A stretch of DNA of 64,000 nt. Origin: Paraburkholderia graminis C4D1M. Lineage in GTDB: Bacteria > Pseudomonadota > Gammaproteobacteria > Burkholderiales > Burkholderiaceae. Below are positions 47,563 to 57,453 of the stretch, in pieces. The notes below the pieces were generated by a model. The model was not told the origin of the DNA, did not search any database, and worked only from the letters and a program-made list of their open reading frames with translations. A program made the translations under genes and the position numbers. The stretch spans positions 1 to 64,000 of the forward strand of contig NZ_ABLD01000020.1 in the NCBI RefSeq assembly GCF_000172415.1. The letters are read 5' to 3'. How positions within the stretch are numbered: the first letter of the stretch is position 1; each line of letters starts with the position of its first letter.

Positions 47563-48771
47563 ATGACCGACACCCTTCTCGCCGCCGCACCGCAAGCATT
47601 AGGACAAGCGCCGGATGCCACGCCTTTCGTGCCGGTGCGCTCGCCCGCCGACTTCCCTGCCAGTCCCGTTGCACGCGCGCTCGAACAGCCGCTGCTGCTC
47701 GGGCTCTTCCTGCCAATTCAGGCGGGCGGCTGGAGCGCGTCGACGCTGCCGCGCACCACCGACTGGAACTTCGACTACAACCTCGCGCTGGTGCAGAGAG
47801 CCGAGAGCCTCGGTTTCGATCTCGCCTTCGCACTCTCGCAGTGGCTCCCGAAAGGCGGTTACGGCGGCGTGTTCAACGGCGAGGCGCTCGACTCCTTCAT
47901 GTCACTCGCGGCCATGACCGCGTGCACCGAAAAAATCATCCTGGTCGCAACCAGCCATGTGCTGTACGGGCCGTGGCATCCGCTGCATTTCGCGAAGTTC
48001 TGCGCGACGCTCGATCACATTTCGAAGGGACGCTGGGGCATCAATGTGGTCACCGGGCATCGGGCCGTCGAACACGAGATGTTCGGCTGGCATCGCATCG
48101 AGCACGATCGCCGCTATGAGCTGGCGAGCGAGTTCCTCGACGCCGTGCAACAGCTATGGGCACAGCCCGATAACTTCAGCTTTGCGCCGCCTTTGTCGAG
48201 CTGGAGGCTCGACAAGGCGTTCGTCACGCCGAAGCCGCAATACGGCCGCCCGTTGCTCGTCAATGCGACCGGCTCCGATGCGGGGATCGAGTTCGCCGCC
48301 CGCTATTCCGACGTGGTGTTCATCACGAGTCCCGCGGGCTCGGAGATCGAAGCCGCGCTCGCCGCCTTGCCCGCGCACACGGCGCGTGTGAAGGCCACTG
48401 CGGCGAAATATGGCCGCAAGATCCGCACGCTGATCAATCCCATGGTGATTTGCCGCGAAACGGCTGCCGAAGCGCTGGCCTATCGCGACGCGATCGTCGC
48501 GCATGGCGACGAAGGCAGCTTCCATCGCTTCGAGAGCGACGCGCACGCCTGGCGTGGCAATTCCGAACAGCGCAATCAGGCAGCCGCGCGCGCGGTGGGC
48601 GGCAACATTTCGATAGTCGGCTCGCCGCAGCAAATCGCCGATTACATCGTGCGGCTTCACCGGGCCGGTATCGACGGCGTGCAACTGAGCTTTTTCGATT
48701 TTCAGCCGGACCTCGAATTCTTTGGCGCACACGTGTTGCCGTTATTGCGCGAAGCCGGTCTGCGCTACTGA
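47563..48771 (+). CDS. sfnG: FMNH2-dependent LLM monooxygenase, SfnG-like (dimethylsulfone type)
   Basis: A 402-residue luciferase-superfamily protein: LLGLFLPIQAGGWSAST, a TSHVLYGPWHPLHFAKF stretch and GRWGINVVTGHRAVEHEMFG. This is the SfnG/RutA-like branch; SfnG turns dimethyl sulfone into methanesulfinate to scavenge sulfur. Neighbours of the same type (DszA- and DszC-like enzymes) support a sulfur role, but the exact substrate is open. It leads a + strand operon with a binding protein and an aldo/keto reductase. Confidence 0.8.
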   Translation: MTDTLLAAAPQALGQAPDATPFVPVRSPADFPASPVARALEQPLLLGLFLPIQAGGWSASTLPRTTDWNFDYNLALVQRAESLGFDLAFALSQWLPKGGYGGVFNGEALDSFMSLAAMTACTEKIILVATSHVLYGPWHPLHFAKFCATLDHISKGRWGINVVTGHRAVEHEMFGWHRIEHDRRYELASEFLDAVQQLWAQPDNFSFAPPLSSWRLDKAFVTPKPQYGRPLLVNATGSDAGIEFAARYSDVVFITSPAGSEIEAALAALPAHTARVKATAAKYGRKIRTLINPMVICRETAAEALAYRDAIVAHGDEGSFHRFESDAHAWRGNSEQRNQAAARAVGGNISIVGSPQQIADYIVRLHRAGIDGVQLSFFDFQPDLEFFGAHVLPLLREAGLRY

Positions 48772-48816
48772 TCCCGGACCCATCCCCCACTTTCTCTTTA
48801 CTTCATGGCGAGACGC

Positions 48817-48933
48817 ATGAGCCGACTCTGGTACACCCGCTGCCCCGCTCCGACTCCATTCGGCATTGCCGCACAGAAGGGCTGGCGTGGTGCTCTGGCG
48901 CGACGCGATGCAACGGCTTCGGCTTCCGTCTGA
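48817..48933 (+). pseudogene. 38-codon remnant of an ABC/desulfinase-type binding protein N-terminus
   Basis: The frame from ATG 48817 reads MSRLWYTRCPAPTPFGIAAQ then KGW, and after that becomes compositionally random and stops at 48931-48933. The first 23 residues look like the start of NMT1/DszB-type binding proteins or desulfinases that accompany sulfur-scavenging LLM enzymes (a (L)WYTRCPxPTP-type N-terminus). The body of the gene is missing. It sits between sfnG and the second binding-protein gene, where such a gene would be expected. Confidence 0.45.
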
Positions 48934-48994
48934 GGCGCCGCCATTCCGCTGCCATTGCGCTGCTATTCATCTCCTCTTTCTATCGAACCGTAAG

Positions 48995-50620
48995 ATGCTT
49001 GCTCTCATCTCGCAGGCGGCGCCGCGTCGTCGCGGCACCTCGTTGTTGCTCAGCGCGCTAGGACTCGGCACCGCCCTGCTGATCTCGCTCTCGTCTTCAT
49101 ACGCAAGCGCGCAGACGCCTGTGCGCGGCGGCACCCTGAACTTCGTCGTCACGCCCGAGCCGACCGCGCTGGTGGATCTCGCCACGACCGCGACCAACGT
49201 GCTGAAGGTCAGCGCGAAAGTCGTCGAAGGACTGCTCGAATACGACTTCTCGTTGCAGCCGAAGCCGTCGCTTGCAACTTCATGGGACATCAGCGACGAC
49301 AGCCGCAAGTATGTGTTCCATCTGCGGCACGGCGTGAAATGGCATGACGGCCAGCCGTTCACCTCCGCCGACGTCGCCTATTCGCTGCACACACTGCGGC
49401 AAGTGCATCCGCGCGCCAAGACCACCTTCGCGAATGTGACCGCCATTACGACGCCCGATCCGTACACGGTCGTCATCACGCTGTCGAAGCCCGCGCCGTA
49501 TCTGATCAAGGCGTTCTCTTCGTCGGAGACGCCGATCGTGCCGAGGCATCTGTACGAAGGCAGCGACCCGCTGACGAATCCCGCCAACAACGCGCCGATC
49601 GGCACGGGGCCATTCCGCTTCGTCAAATGGGTGCGCGGCAGCTACATCGAATACGCCCGCAACGACGACTACTGGGACAAAGGCAAGCCGTTCCTGGACA
49701 AGATTGTCGTCAAGATCATTACCGATCCTGCGGCGCGCACCGTCGCCTTCGAAGACGGCTCGATCGATCTGAGCGGCGACACGCCGGTGCCGCTGTCCGA
49801 CCTCGCGCGGCTGAAGAACAGCCCGAAGCTCGCACTCGACTCGCGCGGCTACGAGTTCCAGGCCGGCGTCACCCGCATCGAATTCAATCTGGACAATCCG
49901 GTACTGAAGAACTTGCAGGTTCGCCAGGCGATTGCATCGGCGATCGACCGTGAAGTGATCCGCAAAGTGATTTTCTACGGCTACGCCACGCCGCTTGCCA
50001 GCCCGATCATTCCGTCGAGTCCTTACTACGATCCCGCGCCCGCGCCGTATCCGTATGACGTGGAGCGCGCCAACGCGCTCCTCGATGCAGCCGGCTTTCC
50101 ACGCAAGGCCGACGGCACACGCTTCGCGCTGAGGGTCGATCCGTTGCCGATCGGCGAGTTGCCCGCTCGCACCGCTGCCTACGTGAAGTCGGCGCTCGCC
50201 AGAGTCGGCATTGCGGTCACCGTGCGCAGCCAGGACCTGCCCGCGTATCTGAAGCGGATCTACACCGACCGCGACTTCGATTTTTCGATCAACGGCATGA
50301 GCAATCTGTTCGATCCGGTGGTCGGCGTCGCGCGCCTCTACACGACCGGCAACTTCCGGCGCGGCGTGCCGTTCACGAACGGCTCGCACTACAGCAATCC
50401 GCAGATCGATCGACTGTTCGCACAGGCGGCCGAAGAAACGGACGAGGCGAAGCGCAAGCAACTGTTCTCGCAGATCCAGCAGATTCTGGAGCGCGACCTG
50501 CCCGACCTGAATCTCGTCGCTCCGCGATATCTCACCGTGTATTCACGCGCGGTTCACAACCATACGACTGGCCCGGACGGGGTCTCGGCAAGTTTCGCCG
50601 ACGTCTGGCTGCAACGTTGA
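48995..50620 (+). CDS. ABC transporter substrate-binding protein, DppA family (paralogue 2)
   Basis: About 541 residues from the ATG at 48995 (MLALISQAAPRRRG); the frame is open further up but only through non-coding sequence. A signal peptide ends near SSSYASAQTPV. SBP_bac_5 segments are GGTLNFVVTPEPTALVD, RHGVKWHDGQPFTSADVAYS and APIGTGPFRFVKW. No strong ribosome-binding site is visible. Paralogous to the two other binding proteins of the cluster. Confidence 0.9.
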   Translation: MLALISQAAPRRRGTSLLLSALGLGTALLISLSSSYASAQTPVRGGTLNFVVTPEPTALVDLATTATNVLKVSAKVVEGLLEYDFSLQPKPSLATSWDISDDSRKYVFHLRHGVKWHDGQPFTSADVAYSLHTLRQVHPRAKTTFANVTAITTPDPYTVVITLSKPAPYLIKAFSSSETPIVPRHLYEGSDPLTNPANNAPIGTGPFRFVKWVRGSYIEYARNDDYWDKGKPFLDKIVVKIITDPAARTVAFEDGSIDLSGDTPVPLSDLARLKNSPKLALDSRGYEFQAGVTRIEFNLDNPVLKNLQVRQAIASAIDREVIRKVIFYGYATPLASPIIPSSPYYDPAPAPYPYDVERANALLDAAGFPRKADGTRFALRVDPLPIGELPARTAAYVKSALARVGIAVTVRSQDLPAYLKRIYTDRDFDFSINGMSNLFDPVVGVARLYTTGNFRRGVPFTNGSHYSNPQIDRLFAQAAEETDEAKRKQLFSQIQQILERDLPDLNLVAPRYLTVYSRAVHNHTTGPDGVSASFADVWLQR

Positions 50621-50656
50621 AACGATCCCCACTCACTCTGACGGAACTGTACTCAC

Positions 50657-51679
50657 ATGGAATATAGACAACTCGGCCGCAGCGGCATCAAGGTTTCCGC
50701 ACTCACGCTCGGCACGATGATGTTCGGCGGCCCGACCGACGAAGCGACCTCCGCGCGCATCGTCGGAGAGGCGCTGGAGCAAGGCGTCAATTCGATCGAC
50801 ACCGCGGACGTCTACGGCAAGGGAGAATCGGAGCGCGTAGTGGGCCGCGCGATCGCCGCGCAGCGCGAGCGCTGGGTGCTCGCCACCAAATTCGCCAACC
50901 CGCTCGACGAACGCGACGTGAACGCCCGAGGCGCGTCGCGCAAACACATCCAACGCGCAGTCGAAGCGAGCCTCACGCGCCTCGGCACCGACTATATCGA
51001 CGTGCTGTACCTGCATCGCGAGGATCATTGGACGCCCGTGGAAGAATCCGTGCGTGCGCTCAACGATCTGATCCGCGCCGGCAAGCTGCGCTACTACGGG
51101 CTGTCGAATCATCGGGCGTGGAAGATCGCGGAATTCGCGCATACGGCGCAGGCCCTCGGGCTCGACGCGCCTGTCGCGAGTCAGCCGCTCTACAACATCG
51201 CCAACCGCCAGGCCGAAGCCGAACAGCTGACGGCGGCGCACCGCTACGGTCTCGGCGTGATTTCGTACAGTCCGCTCGCCCGTGGCGTGCTGACCGGTAA
51301 GTACGAACCCGGCGCGGCCCCTCGCGCCGACACGCGCGCGGGCCGCAGCGACAGGCGTCTGCATCAGACCGAGTGGCGGCCGGAATCCATCGAACTGGCC
51401 CGCCGAGTCGGTGAGCATGCGCAGGCGCGCGGACTGTCGGCGGGTCAATTCGCGCTTGCGTGGGTGCTCAATAGCCGCTACATCAGCTCGACCATTGCCG
51501 GACCGCGCACCGAGGCGCAGTGGCAGGACTATTTACCCGCGCTCGCCTACCGCTTAAGCGCGGAAGACGAAGCATTCGTCGATTCGCTCGTTACCACGGG
51601 CCATCCATCGACGCCGGGTTTCAACGATCCGGGGCATCCGTTCTTCGGGCGCCTCGTTCGTCATGGCGACACAACGTAA
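50657..51679 (+). CDS. aldo/keto reductase
   Basis: A 340-residue AKR: YRQLGRSGIKVSALTLGTMM, then the catalytic Asp/Tyr (IDTADVYGKGESE), Lys (LATKF) and His (VLYLHRED) set, and SRYISSTIAGPRT for cofactor binding. It probably reduces an aldehyde or ketone, perhaps one released by the neighbouring monooxygenases. It ends the + strand operon and converges on the ABC ATPase gene with a 115-bp gap. Confidence 0.9.
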   Translation: MEYRQLGRSGIKVSALTLGTMMFGGPTDEATSARIVGEALEQGVNSIDTADVYGKGESERVVGRAIAAQRERWVLATKFANPLDERDVNARGASRKHIQRAVEASLTRLGTDYIDVLYLHREDHWTPVEESVRALNDLIRAGKLRYYGLSNHRAWKIAEFAHTAQALGLDAPVASQPLYNIANRQAEAEQLTAAHRYGLGVISYSPLARGVLTGKYEPGAAPRADTRAGRSDRRLHQTEWRPESIELARRVGEHAQARGLSAGQFALAWVLNSRYISSTIAGPRTEAQWQDYLPALAYRLSAEDEAFVDSLVTTGHPSTPGFNDPGHPFFGRLVRHGDTT

Positions 51680-51794
51680 GACGGCAACCGGATTCGAGTG
51701 GACATGACCGGGCACGACGTGATCGCCGATCAAGCCGGCATCGAGCTCGTTCCGTTGGAATCGACACGGGCGCCAGTGATTCGAGGCACCCGCC

Positions 51795-53537
51795 TCACGC
51801 GGCCCGCGCGTCCTCGGACTTGCGGCCCGGTACTGCGTCGAGCAACGTGCGGGTGTACGGATGCTGCGGCGCACGCCAGATCTCGCGATGGTCGCCGCTT
51901 TCGACAATCCGTCCGGCCTGCATCACATGCACCCGGTCGGCGATATAGCGCACCACCGACAGATCGTGCGAGATGAACAGATACGCAAGTCCGAGATCGC
52001 GTTTCAGGTCGACGAGGAGGTTGAGAACCTGCGCCTGAATCGACACGTCGAGCGCGGACACCGGTTCGTCGCAGATCAGAAGATCGGGCTCCAGCACGAG
52101 CGCGCGTGCAATGCCGATGCGTTGCCGCTGGCCACCGGAAAACTCATGCGGAAAGCGCTGCTGCGCGCTGCCCGGCAAGCCCACTCGGTCGAGTATTGCC
52201 GCAATGCGCGTGCGGCGTCGCCGTGCATCGCTCACACCATTGACCACCAGAACGGTGTCGAGGATTTCGCCGACAGTACGCCGCGGATTGAGCGACGCAT
52301 ACGGGTCCTGAAACACCATCTGCACGTGGCGGCGCAAAGGCCGCAACTCGCGCTCGCGAAGCGGCACGAGATCGGTGCCCCGTAAGCGGATCTGGCCGCC
52401 CGAGGCCGGCACGAGCCGCAGAATGGCTTTCGACAGCGTCGACTTTCCACAACCCGACTCGCCGACCAGACCCACCGTTTCGCCGGGTGCGATCTGGAGG
52501 GACACGCCATCCACTGCACGCAGCATCGTCTTGCCATGACGCTGCGGATAGTCGATCCGGACGTCGTGCAACGAGAGCAACGGCGCGTCGACGCTTGCGG
52601 CGTTGTCCGCCTCCCGCCGCGCGTCGTCTTCGCTCGAGTACGGCGCGCGCGGGATCACCGAAAAGGCTGCGCTGCCGTCGTCCGATCGAACATGACGGAT
52701 CTCCGGCAATTTCCAGCCGCGATAGTGCAGATCGTCGACGAGATTCAACGACGCGCCAAGCAATCCGCGCGTGTAGGCATGTTCGGGCCGCGCGAAGAGT
52801 TGCGAAGTGGCCGCCTGCTCCACCACCCGGCCCGCCAGCATGACCGCGACGCGATCGGCGTGTTGTGCGACCACGCCCAGATCGTGCGTGATCAGCAGCA
52901 ACGACATGGACAGTTCGCGTTTCAGGCCGTCCAGCAGTTCGAGAATGCGCGCCTGGATCGTGACGTCGAGCGCGGTAGTCGGTTCGTCCGCAATCAGCAG
53001 GCGCGGCCGGCATGCCACGGCCATTGCTATCATCACGCGCTGCCGTTGGCCGCCGGAAAGCTCGTGCGGATAGTCGAACACGCGCCGTTGCGGCTCGGGA
53101 ATGCGCACAAGGTCGAGTAACTCCACGGCCCTCTTCCATGCCGCGGTTTTAGACAGGTTCTCGTGCTGACGCAATGTTTCGACGATCTGTGCGCCGATCG
53201 ACAGAACCGGATTGAGCGAAGTCATCGGCTCCTGAAAGATCATGGAGATCTGCTGGCCGCGCACAGCGCGTATCTCTGAGGCGGACAGATCGAGCAGATC
53301 GCGGCCATCGAAACGCACGCTGCCGCTCACACGCCCCGGGCTGGGCACGAGGCGCATCAGCGATAGCGCGGTGGCCGACTTGCCGCAACCCGACTCGCCC
53401 ACCAACGCGAGCGTCTCGCCCCGGGCAACCTCAAAACCGATTCCACGTACCGCTTCGTGCGCGCCGAAGCTGACGCGCAAATCGCGTACTTCGAGCAGGT
53501 TGTCGGCTTTGCTCACGCCTTGCGTCCTCGCGTTCAT
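51795..53537 (-). CDS. dipeptide/oligopeptide-type ABC transporter, double ATP-binding protein
   Basis: About 580 residues from the ATG at 53537 (MNARTQGVSKADNLL). Two ABC ATPase domains in tandem, each with GESGCGKS, LSGGQRQR/FSGGQRQR and a Walker B (LLIADEPTTALD, LLICDEPVSALD), plus the oligopeptide-transporter C-terminal extension after each. The open frame runs upstream through the permease gene only as antisense-type noise. It starts two bases after the permease stop. Confidence 0.92.
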   Translation of the reverse strand: MNARTQGVSKADNLLEVRDLRVSFGAHEAVRGIGFEVARGETLALVGESGCGKSATALSLMRLVPSPGRVSGSVRFDGRDLLDLSASEIRAVRGQQISMIFQEPMTSLNPVLSIGAQIVETLRQHENLSKTAAWKRAVELLDLVRIPEPQRRVFDYPHELSGGQRQRVMIAMAVACRPRLLIADEPTTALDVTIQARILELLDGLKRELSMSLLLITHDLGVVAQHADRVAVMLAGRVVEQAATSQLFARPEHAYTRGLLGASLNLVDDLHYRGWKLPEIRHVRSDDGSAAFSVIPRAPYSSEDDARREADNAASVDAPLLSLHDVRIDYPQRHGKTMLRAVDGVSLQIAPGETVGLVGESGCGKSTLSKAILRLVPASGGQIRLRGTDLVPLRERELRPLRRHVQMVFQDPYASLNPRRTVGEILDTVLVVNGVSDARRRRTRIAAILDRVGLPGSAQQRFPHEFSGGQRQRIGIARALVLEPDLLICDEPVSALDVSIQAQVLNLLVDLKRDLGLAYLFISHDLSVVRYIADRVHVMQAGRIVESGDHREIWRAPQHPYTRTLLDAVPGRKSEDARAA

Positions 53538-53539
53538 GG

Positions 53540-54517
53540 TCAGGTACGCTCCCGCAAACGCGGATTCAACGCGTCGTTCAGGCCGTCCCCGAGGAGGTTC
53601 AACGCCAACACGGCGACGACGATCGCGGTGCCCGGAACCGCCGTCAAATACCACGCCGTTCGCAACGAATCGCGCCCCGCGCCGATCATGGCGCCCCAGC
53701 TCACGACATTCGGATCGCCCATGCCGAGAAACGACAGCGACGACTCGATCAGGATCGCGCTCGCCACCATCACCGAAGCGGTCACGATCACCGGCGGCAG
53801 TGCGTTGGGCAAAATCTCGCCGAATATGATGCGCGCGTTGCCGAAGCCCTGAGTGCGCGCCGCCAGTACGAAATCGGCCTCGCGCAGCGTGCGAAACTCG
53901 GCGCGCACGATTCGCGCAACAGTAGGCCACGACGCGACGCCGATAGCGAGCGCAATCACCTCCACACTCGGCCGGCCAATCGCAACGATCACGATCACCA
54001 GCAGGAACGAAGGAATAGTCTGGAACAGCTCGGTTACACGAACCAGCACGTTGTCGACCAGACCGCCGAAGAAGCCGCCCACGGCGCCCACCAGCGTACC
54101 GATGAGCAGCCCGATACCAGCCGCCGACGCTCCGATCAGAAGCGACACGCGCGTACCGTGAGCAATGCCCGCCGCCACGTCGCGACCAAGGGAATCGGTG
54201 CCGAGCCAGTATTGCGGATCGCTGCCCGGCCATTCGAAAGGCGCGGCGACCATGTCGAGCGGATCGCCGGGAAACAGATGCGGTGCGGCGAGCGCCAGCA
54301 CGATGAAGGCAGCGAGCAGGACAAGACCGCTCAACGCCGACGGATTGCCGGCGAGCGTGCGCAGCACGCCGCGTCCGCTGCGCCGTGACAATCCGGCCGC
54401 AGCGATCCGCTCACGGCGCTGGCCGAACAGCGCACCGGCCAGTTGACGCCGCCATGAAGACGATCCGGCAGACTGCTTCGGCGTCGTCGAAATGATATTG
54501 GAGGATTCGGAAGCCAT
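53540..54517 (-). CDS. ABC transporter permease, DppC family
   Basis: A 325-residue permease. An N-terminal cytoplasmic segment leads to the first helix (GLVLLAAFIVLALAAPHLFP), then YWLGTDSLGRDVAAGIAHG, the DppC signature, and a BPD_transp_1 domain with the EAA loop (LAARTQGFGNARIIFGEILPN). Second channel subunit of the transporter. Confidence 0.92.
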   Translation of the reverse strand: MASESSNIISTTPKQSAGSSSWRRQLAGALFGQRRERIAAAGLSRRSGRGVLRTLAGNPSALSGLVLLAAFIVLALAAPHLFPGDPLDMVAAPFEWPGSDPQYWLGTDSLGRDVAAGIAHGTRVSLLIGASAAGIGLLIGTLVGAVGGFFGGLVDNVLVRVTELFQTIPSFLLVIVIVAIGRPSVEVIALAIGVASWPTVARIVRAEFRTLREADFVLAARTQGFGNARIIFGEILPNALPPVIVTASVMVASAILIESSLSFLGMGDPNVVSWGAMIGAGRDSLRTAWYLTAVPGTAIVVAVLALNLLGDGLNDALNPRLRERT

Positions 54518-54575
54518 TGCGTCTCTCAGGTGAATAACGGTTCTGCGACAGCGAACAGATTCAAAGGCAGCCTGC

Positions 54576-55556
54576 TTAGGCGATACGCGGATCGAGCCAG
54601 GCCTGCAGCAGGTCCACCAGCACGTTAGCGATAATCACCAGCAGCGAAGACAGCAGCAATACGCCGAGCAGCACGCTGAAATCGCGCGCCATCACCGCAT
54701 CGAGGGCGAGACGGCCAAGGCCTGGCCAACTGAACACAGTCTCAGTGACCGCCGCGCCACCGAGCAACGTGCCGAAGTGAATGCCGACCATGGTCGTCAG
54801 CGGCATCAGTGCATTGCGCAGCACGTGACGCACCGTGACACGCCACGGGTGCAGTCCCTTGGCCTGCGCGGTGCGGACGAAATCCTGGCGCTGCACTTCG
54901 AGCATCGCCGCGCGCGTGAGCCGCGCGTAGATTGCAATGAAGAACGTCGACAGCGTCGCGGCAGGAAGCAACACGTGTTTTGCCGCATCGGCGAACCAGG
55001 CAAAGCCATGCAACTGGACGCCGAGCGTTACGTTCCCGCCGCTCGGCAGCCAGCCGAGGTGCACCGAAAACAGCACGATGGCGAGCAGTCCGATCCAGAA
55101 TCCAGGCGTCGAATAGAACAGTAATGCCAGCACCGACAGCACACGATCCGGCCACCGGCCTACCCAATGCGCCATGACGGCGCCGAGCGTGACGCCGACC
55201 GCGATCGCGAACGTCAACGCCACGCCCATCAGCAGCAGCGTATTGGGCAGGCGTGACAGGATCAACTGCATGACGGGCGCGTCGTAGCGCGGCGAATAGC
55301 CGAGGCTGAAGTGCGCAAGATGAGTCAGATACGACCACAACTGATGCAGCACCGGCTGGTCGAGCCCAAACTTCGCACGCAGTACCTGCATCGTCTCCGC
55401 CGTCGCCGAGCCGGATTCGCCGGCGAGCACATCGGCGGCGTCGCCGGGCATCAGCTTCAGCAGGAAGAAGTTGAAGATCACGATGCCGATCACGGTCGGC
55501 AACACCTGCCACGCTGTCCGCCGCGCGACCGCTCCGAAACGCACACTCCGGCTCAT
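54576..55556 (-). CDS. ABC transporter permease, DppB family
   Basis: About 326 residues from the ATG at 55556 (MSRSVRFGAVARRTAW), which follows ACAGGAGATCCAGC. A first helix (LPTVIGIVIFNFFLLKLMPG), the family GDAADVLAG and the EAA loop (RTAQAKGLHPWRVTVRHVLRN) identify it. First channel subunit; starts 13 bp after the binding-protein stop. Confidence 0.92.
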   Translation of the reverse strand: MSRSVRFGAVARRTAWQVLPTVIGIVIFNFFLLKLMPGDAADVLAGESGSATAETMQVLRAKFGLDQPVLHQLWSYLTHLAHFSLGYSPRYDAPVMQLILSRLPNTLLLMGVALTFAIAVGVTLGAVMAHWVGRWPDRVLSVLALLFYSTPGFWIGLLAIVLFSVHLGWLPSGGNVTLGVQLHGFAWFADAAKHVLLPAATLSTFFIAIYARLTRAAMLEVQRQDFVRTAQAKGLHPWRVTVRHVLRNALMPLTTMVGIHFGTLLGGAAVTETVFSWPGLGRLALDAVMARDFSVLLGVLLLSSLLVIIANVLVDLLQAWLDPRIA

Positions 55557-55569
55557 GCTGGATCTCCTG

Positions 55570-57168
55570 TCACGCGCTGAGAAAGACATCCGCAAGATTG
55601 CCCTCGAGGCCCTGCGCGGAAACGGTGTGGTTGCGCACGCGCCGGTTCGCCAGCGTGATCATGCGCGGCGCCACGAGGTTCAGAATGGGCAGATCGCGAT
55701 ACACGATCTGCTGAAACTCCTGATAGAGCGCGACGCGCTTGCCTTCGTCGGTCTCGACGGACGCGCTTTCCAGCAGCCGGTCCACCTCGGCGTTGCTGTA
55801 ATGCGGCGCATTGGAGAACGGCACGCCCGGGCGGATGTTTTTCGACCAGTACAGACGCTGCACACCGACGCTCGGATCGAACAGCGTATTCACGCCGATA
55901 CTCGTGAAATCGAACTGACGGTCTGCATAAACGCGTTTCAGGAACGCGGGAAGATCCTGTGAACGCACCGTCACGTCGATACCGACGCGCGCCAATGCGG
56001 ACTTCACGTAGTCAGCCTGACGGCGATACATATCGCCATAAGGCAGGAAGTCGTGCGTCAGCCGGAAGCGCACGCCGTCCTTGCGCGGATAGCCCGCCGC
56101 GTCGAGCAGTTGCTCCGCCTTTGCAATGTCGAACGCATAGGGCGAGAGCTTTGCGTCGTGATAGGGCGATCCCGGTGTGATCGGCGTCGGCGAGATGTCC
56201 GCGTAGCCATACGCGATCGTGCGCTGCACGACCTGCGGATTGATCGCATGGGCAATGGCCTGGCGAACTTTGAGGTCCCTGAGGATGGGATGATCGAGAT
56301 TGAAGTCGATCTCCGACAATGGCTCGAGAAACCGGTAGCCGCGCGTCTCGGTGACGAGTTGCGGCAATTGCGAGAGGCGCGGCAGATCGGTCAACGGCAC
56401 GGGGTTTTCGCCGCCCAGGTCGAGTGCGCCGGTTTCGAAAGCAGCCGAGCGCGCCGCCGCGTCCGGAATCACCTTGAACACCAGTGCGTCGATATACGGC
56501 TTGCCGGCATCCCAGTAGTCCGGATTGCGTTCATAGACGATGCTGGCGCCGCGTGTCCATGACTTGAAGCGGAACGGCCCTGTGCCGATCGGCGCGCTGT
56601 TGTGCGGGTTCGTCAACGGATCGCCGCTCGCGTACAGATGCCTGGGCACGATGGGAGATTCGCCTGCGGACAGCGCCTTCAGCAGGAACGGTGCGGGCTT
56701 CGACAATTCGATGATCGCGGTGCGGGCATCCGGCGTGACGACGCGTGTCACATTGGCGAAGGTGCTGCGACCGCGTGGGTGCACCGCCTTGAGCAGCTCG
56801 ATTGAAAACGCAACGTCTGCCGACGTAAAGGGCTGACCGTCGTGCCATTTCACGTTCTGACGCAACGTGAAGCTGTATTGAAGACCGTCGCGACTCACTG
56901 CCCACGCAGTCGCAAGTTGCGGCTTCGGTCGCAGATCGAAGTCGTAAGCCAGCAGGCCTTCGAGTACCTTCGAACTGGCGACGAGCGCGGGGCCGGTCGT
57001 CTGAAAGATCGAGACGAGGACCGGCGGCTCAGGGTTGATCAGCATGTTCAACGTGCCGCCCCTTCTCGGCGCGACGTTGCCGCTCTGCGCGAGTGCCCAT
57101 GCAGGCATGCCGGCTGACAGCGTTGCGGCCGTCGAGATCAGAAACTCGCGTCGGTTAAGTCCCGCCAT
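55570..57168 (-). CDS. ABC transporter substrate-binding protein, DppA family (paralogue 3), Tat-exported
   Basis: About 532 residues from the ATG at 57168 (MAGLNRREFLISTAATLSAG); NRREFL followed by a hydrophobic stretch looks like a twin-arginine signal, unlike the Sec-type signals of its two paralogues. SBP_bac_5 segments are RRGGTLNMLINPEPPVLVS, KWHDGQPFTSADVAFS and APIGTGPFRFKSW. It is the binding protein that lies directly upstream of the transporter's permeases and ATPase. Confidence 0.9.
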   Translation of the reverse strand: MAGLNRREFLISTAATLSAGMPAWALAQSGNVAPRRGGTLNMLINPEPPVLVSIFQTTGPALVASSKVLEGLLAYDFDLRPKPQLATAWAVSRDGLQYSFTLRQNVKWHDGQPFTSADVAFSIELLKAVHPRGRSTFANVTRVVTPDARTAIIELSKPAPFLLKALSAGESPIVPRHLYASGDPLTNPHNSAPIGTGPFRFKSWTRGASIVYERNPDYWDAGKPYIDALVFKVIPDAAARSAAFETGALDLGGENPVPLTDLPRLSQLPQLVTETRGYRFLEPLSEIDFNLDHPILRDLKVRQAIAHAINPQVVQRTIAYGYADISPTPITPGSPYHDAKLSPYAFDIAKAEQLLDAAGYPRKDGVRFRLTHDFLPYGDMYRRQADYVKSALARVGIDVTVRSQDLPAFLKRVYADRQFDFTSIGVNTLFDPSVGVQRLYWSKNIRPGVPFSNAPHYSNAEVDRLLESASVETDEGKRVALYQEFQQIVYRDLPILNLVAPRMITLANRRVRNHTVSAQGLEGNLADVFLSA

Positions 57169-57453
57169 TTGATGCAGATCCTTTTTGTCGATGCGCTGCC
57201 TCCGGTTCGAGGGCCTATTCCATCGCCGGCCATGCAGCAACGCACACGATAAAGCCGCTGCCGCGCCAAAAGAACCAACGGTTGCGCATAAGCAAAGCAC
57301 GACACCGACGATAGAACCAGGCGCGCCTCCGGGAGTTTTCTCATCTGCGCGGCGACTTCTGTCGTTAACGCTTCCCCTTTTTTCGACCGCACAAAGCAAG
57401 GCGGGCGCGGCGACCACCTGGTCATCCGCGCCCGCATTTCAACGCCGTTGTAT
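57169..57453. other. intergenic gap between DUF3088 gene and binding-protein gene
   Basis: 285 bp. A few overlapping open frames, none convincing. It probably contains a promoter for the transporter operon, since it is wider than the other gaps on this strand. Confidence 0.45.

Noticed and set aside
51795..54233. An 812-codon frame around the ABC ATPase gene
   Set aside because: Protein-like text begins at the ATG at 53537; the upstream part overlaps the DppC-type permease gene in another frame.
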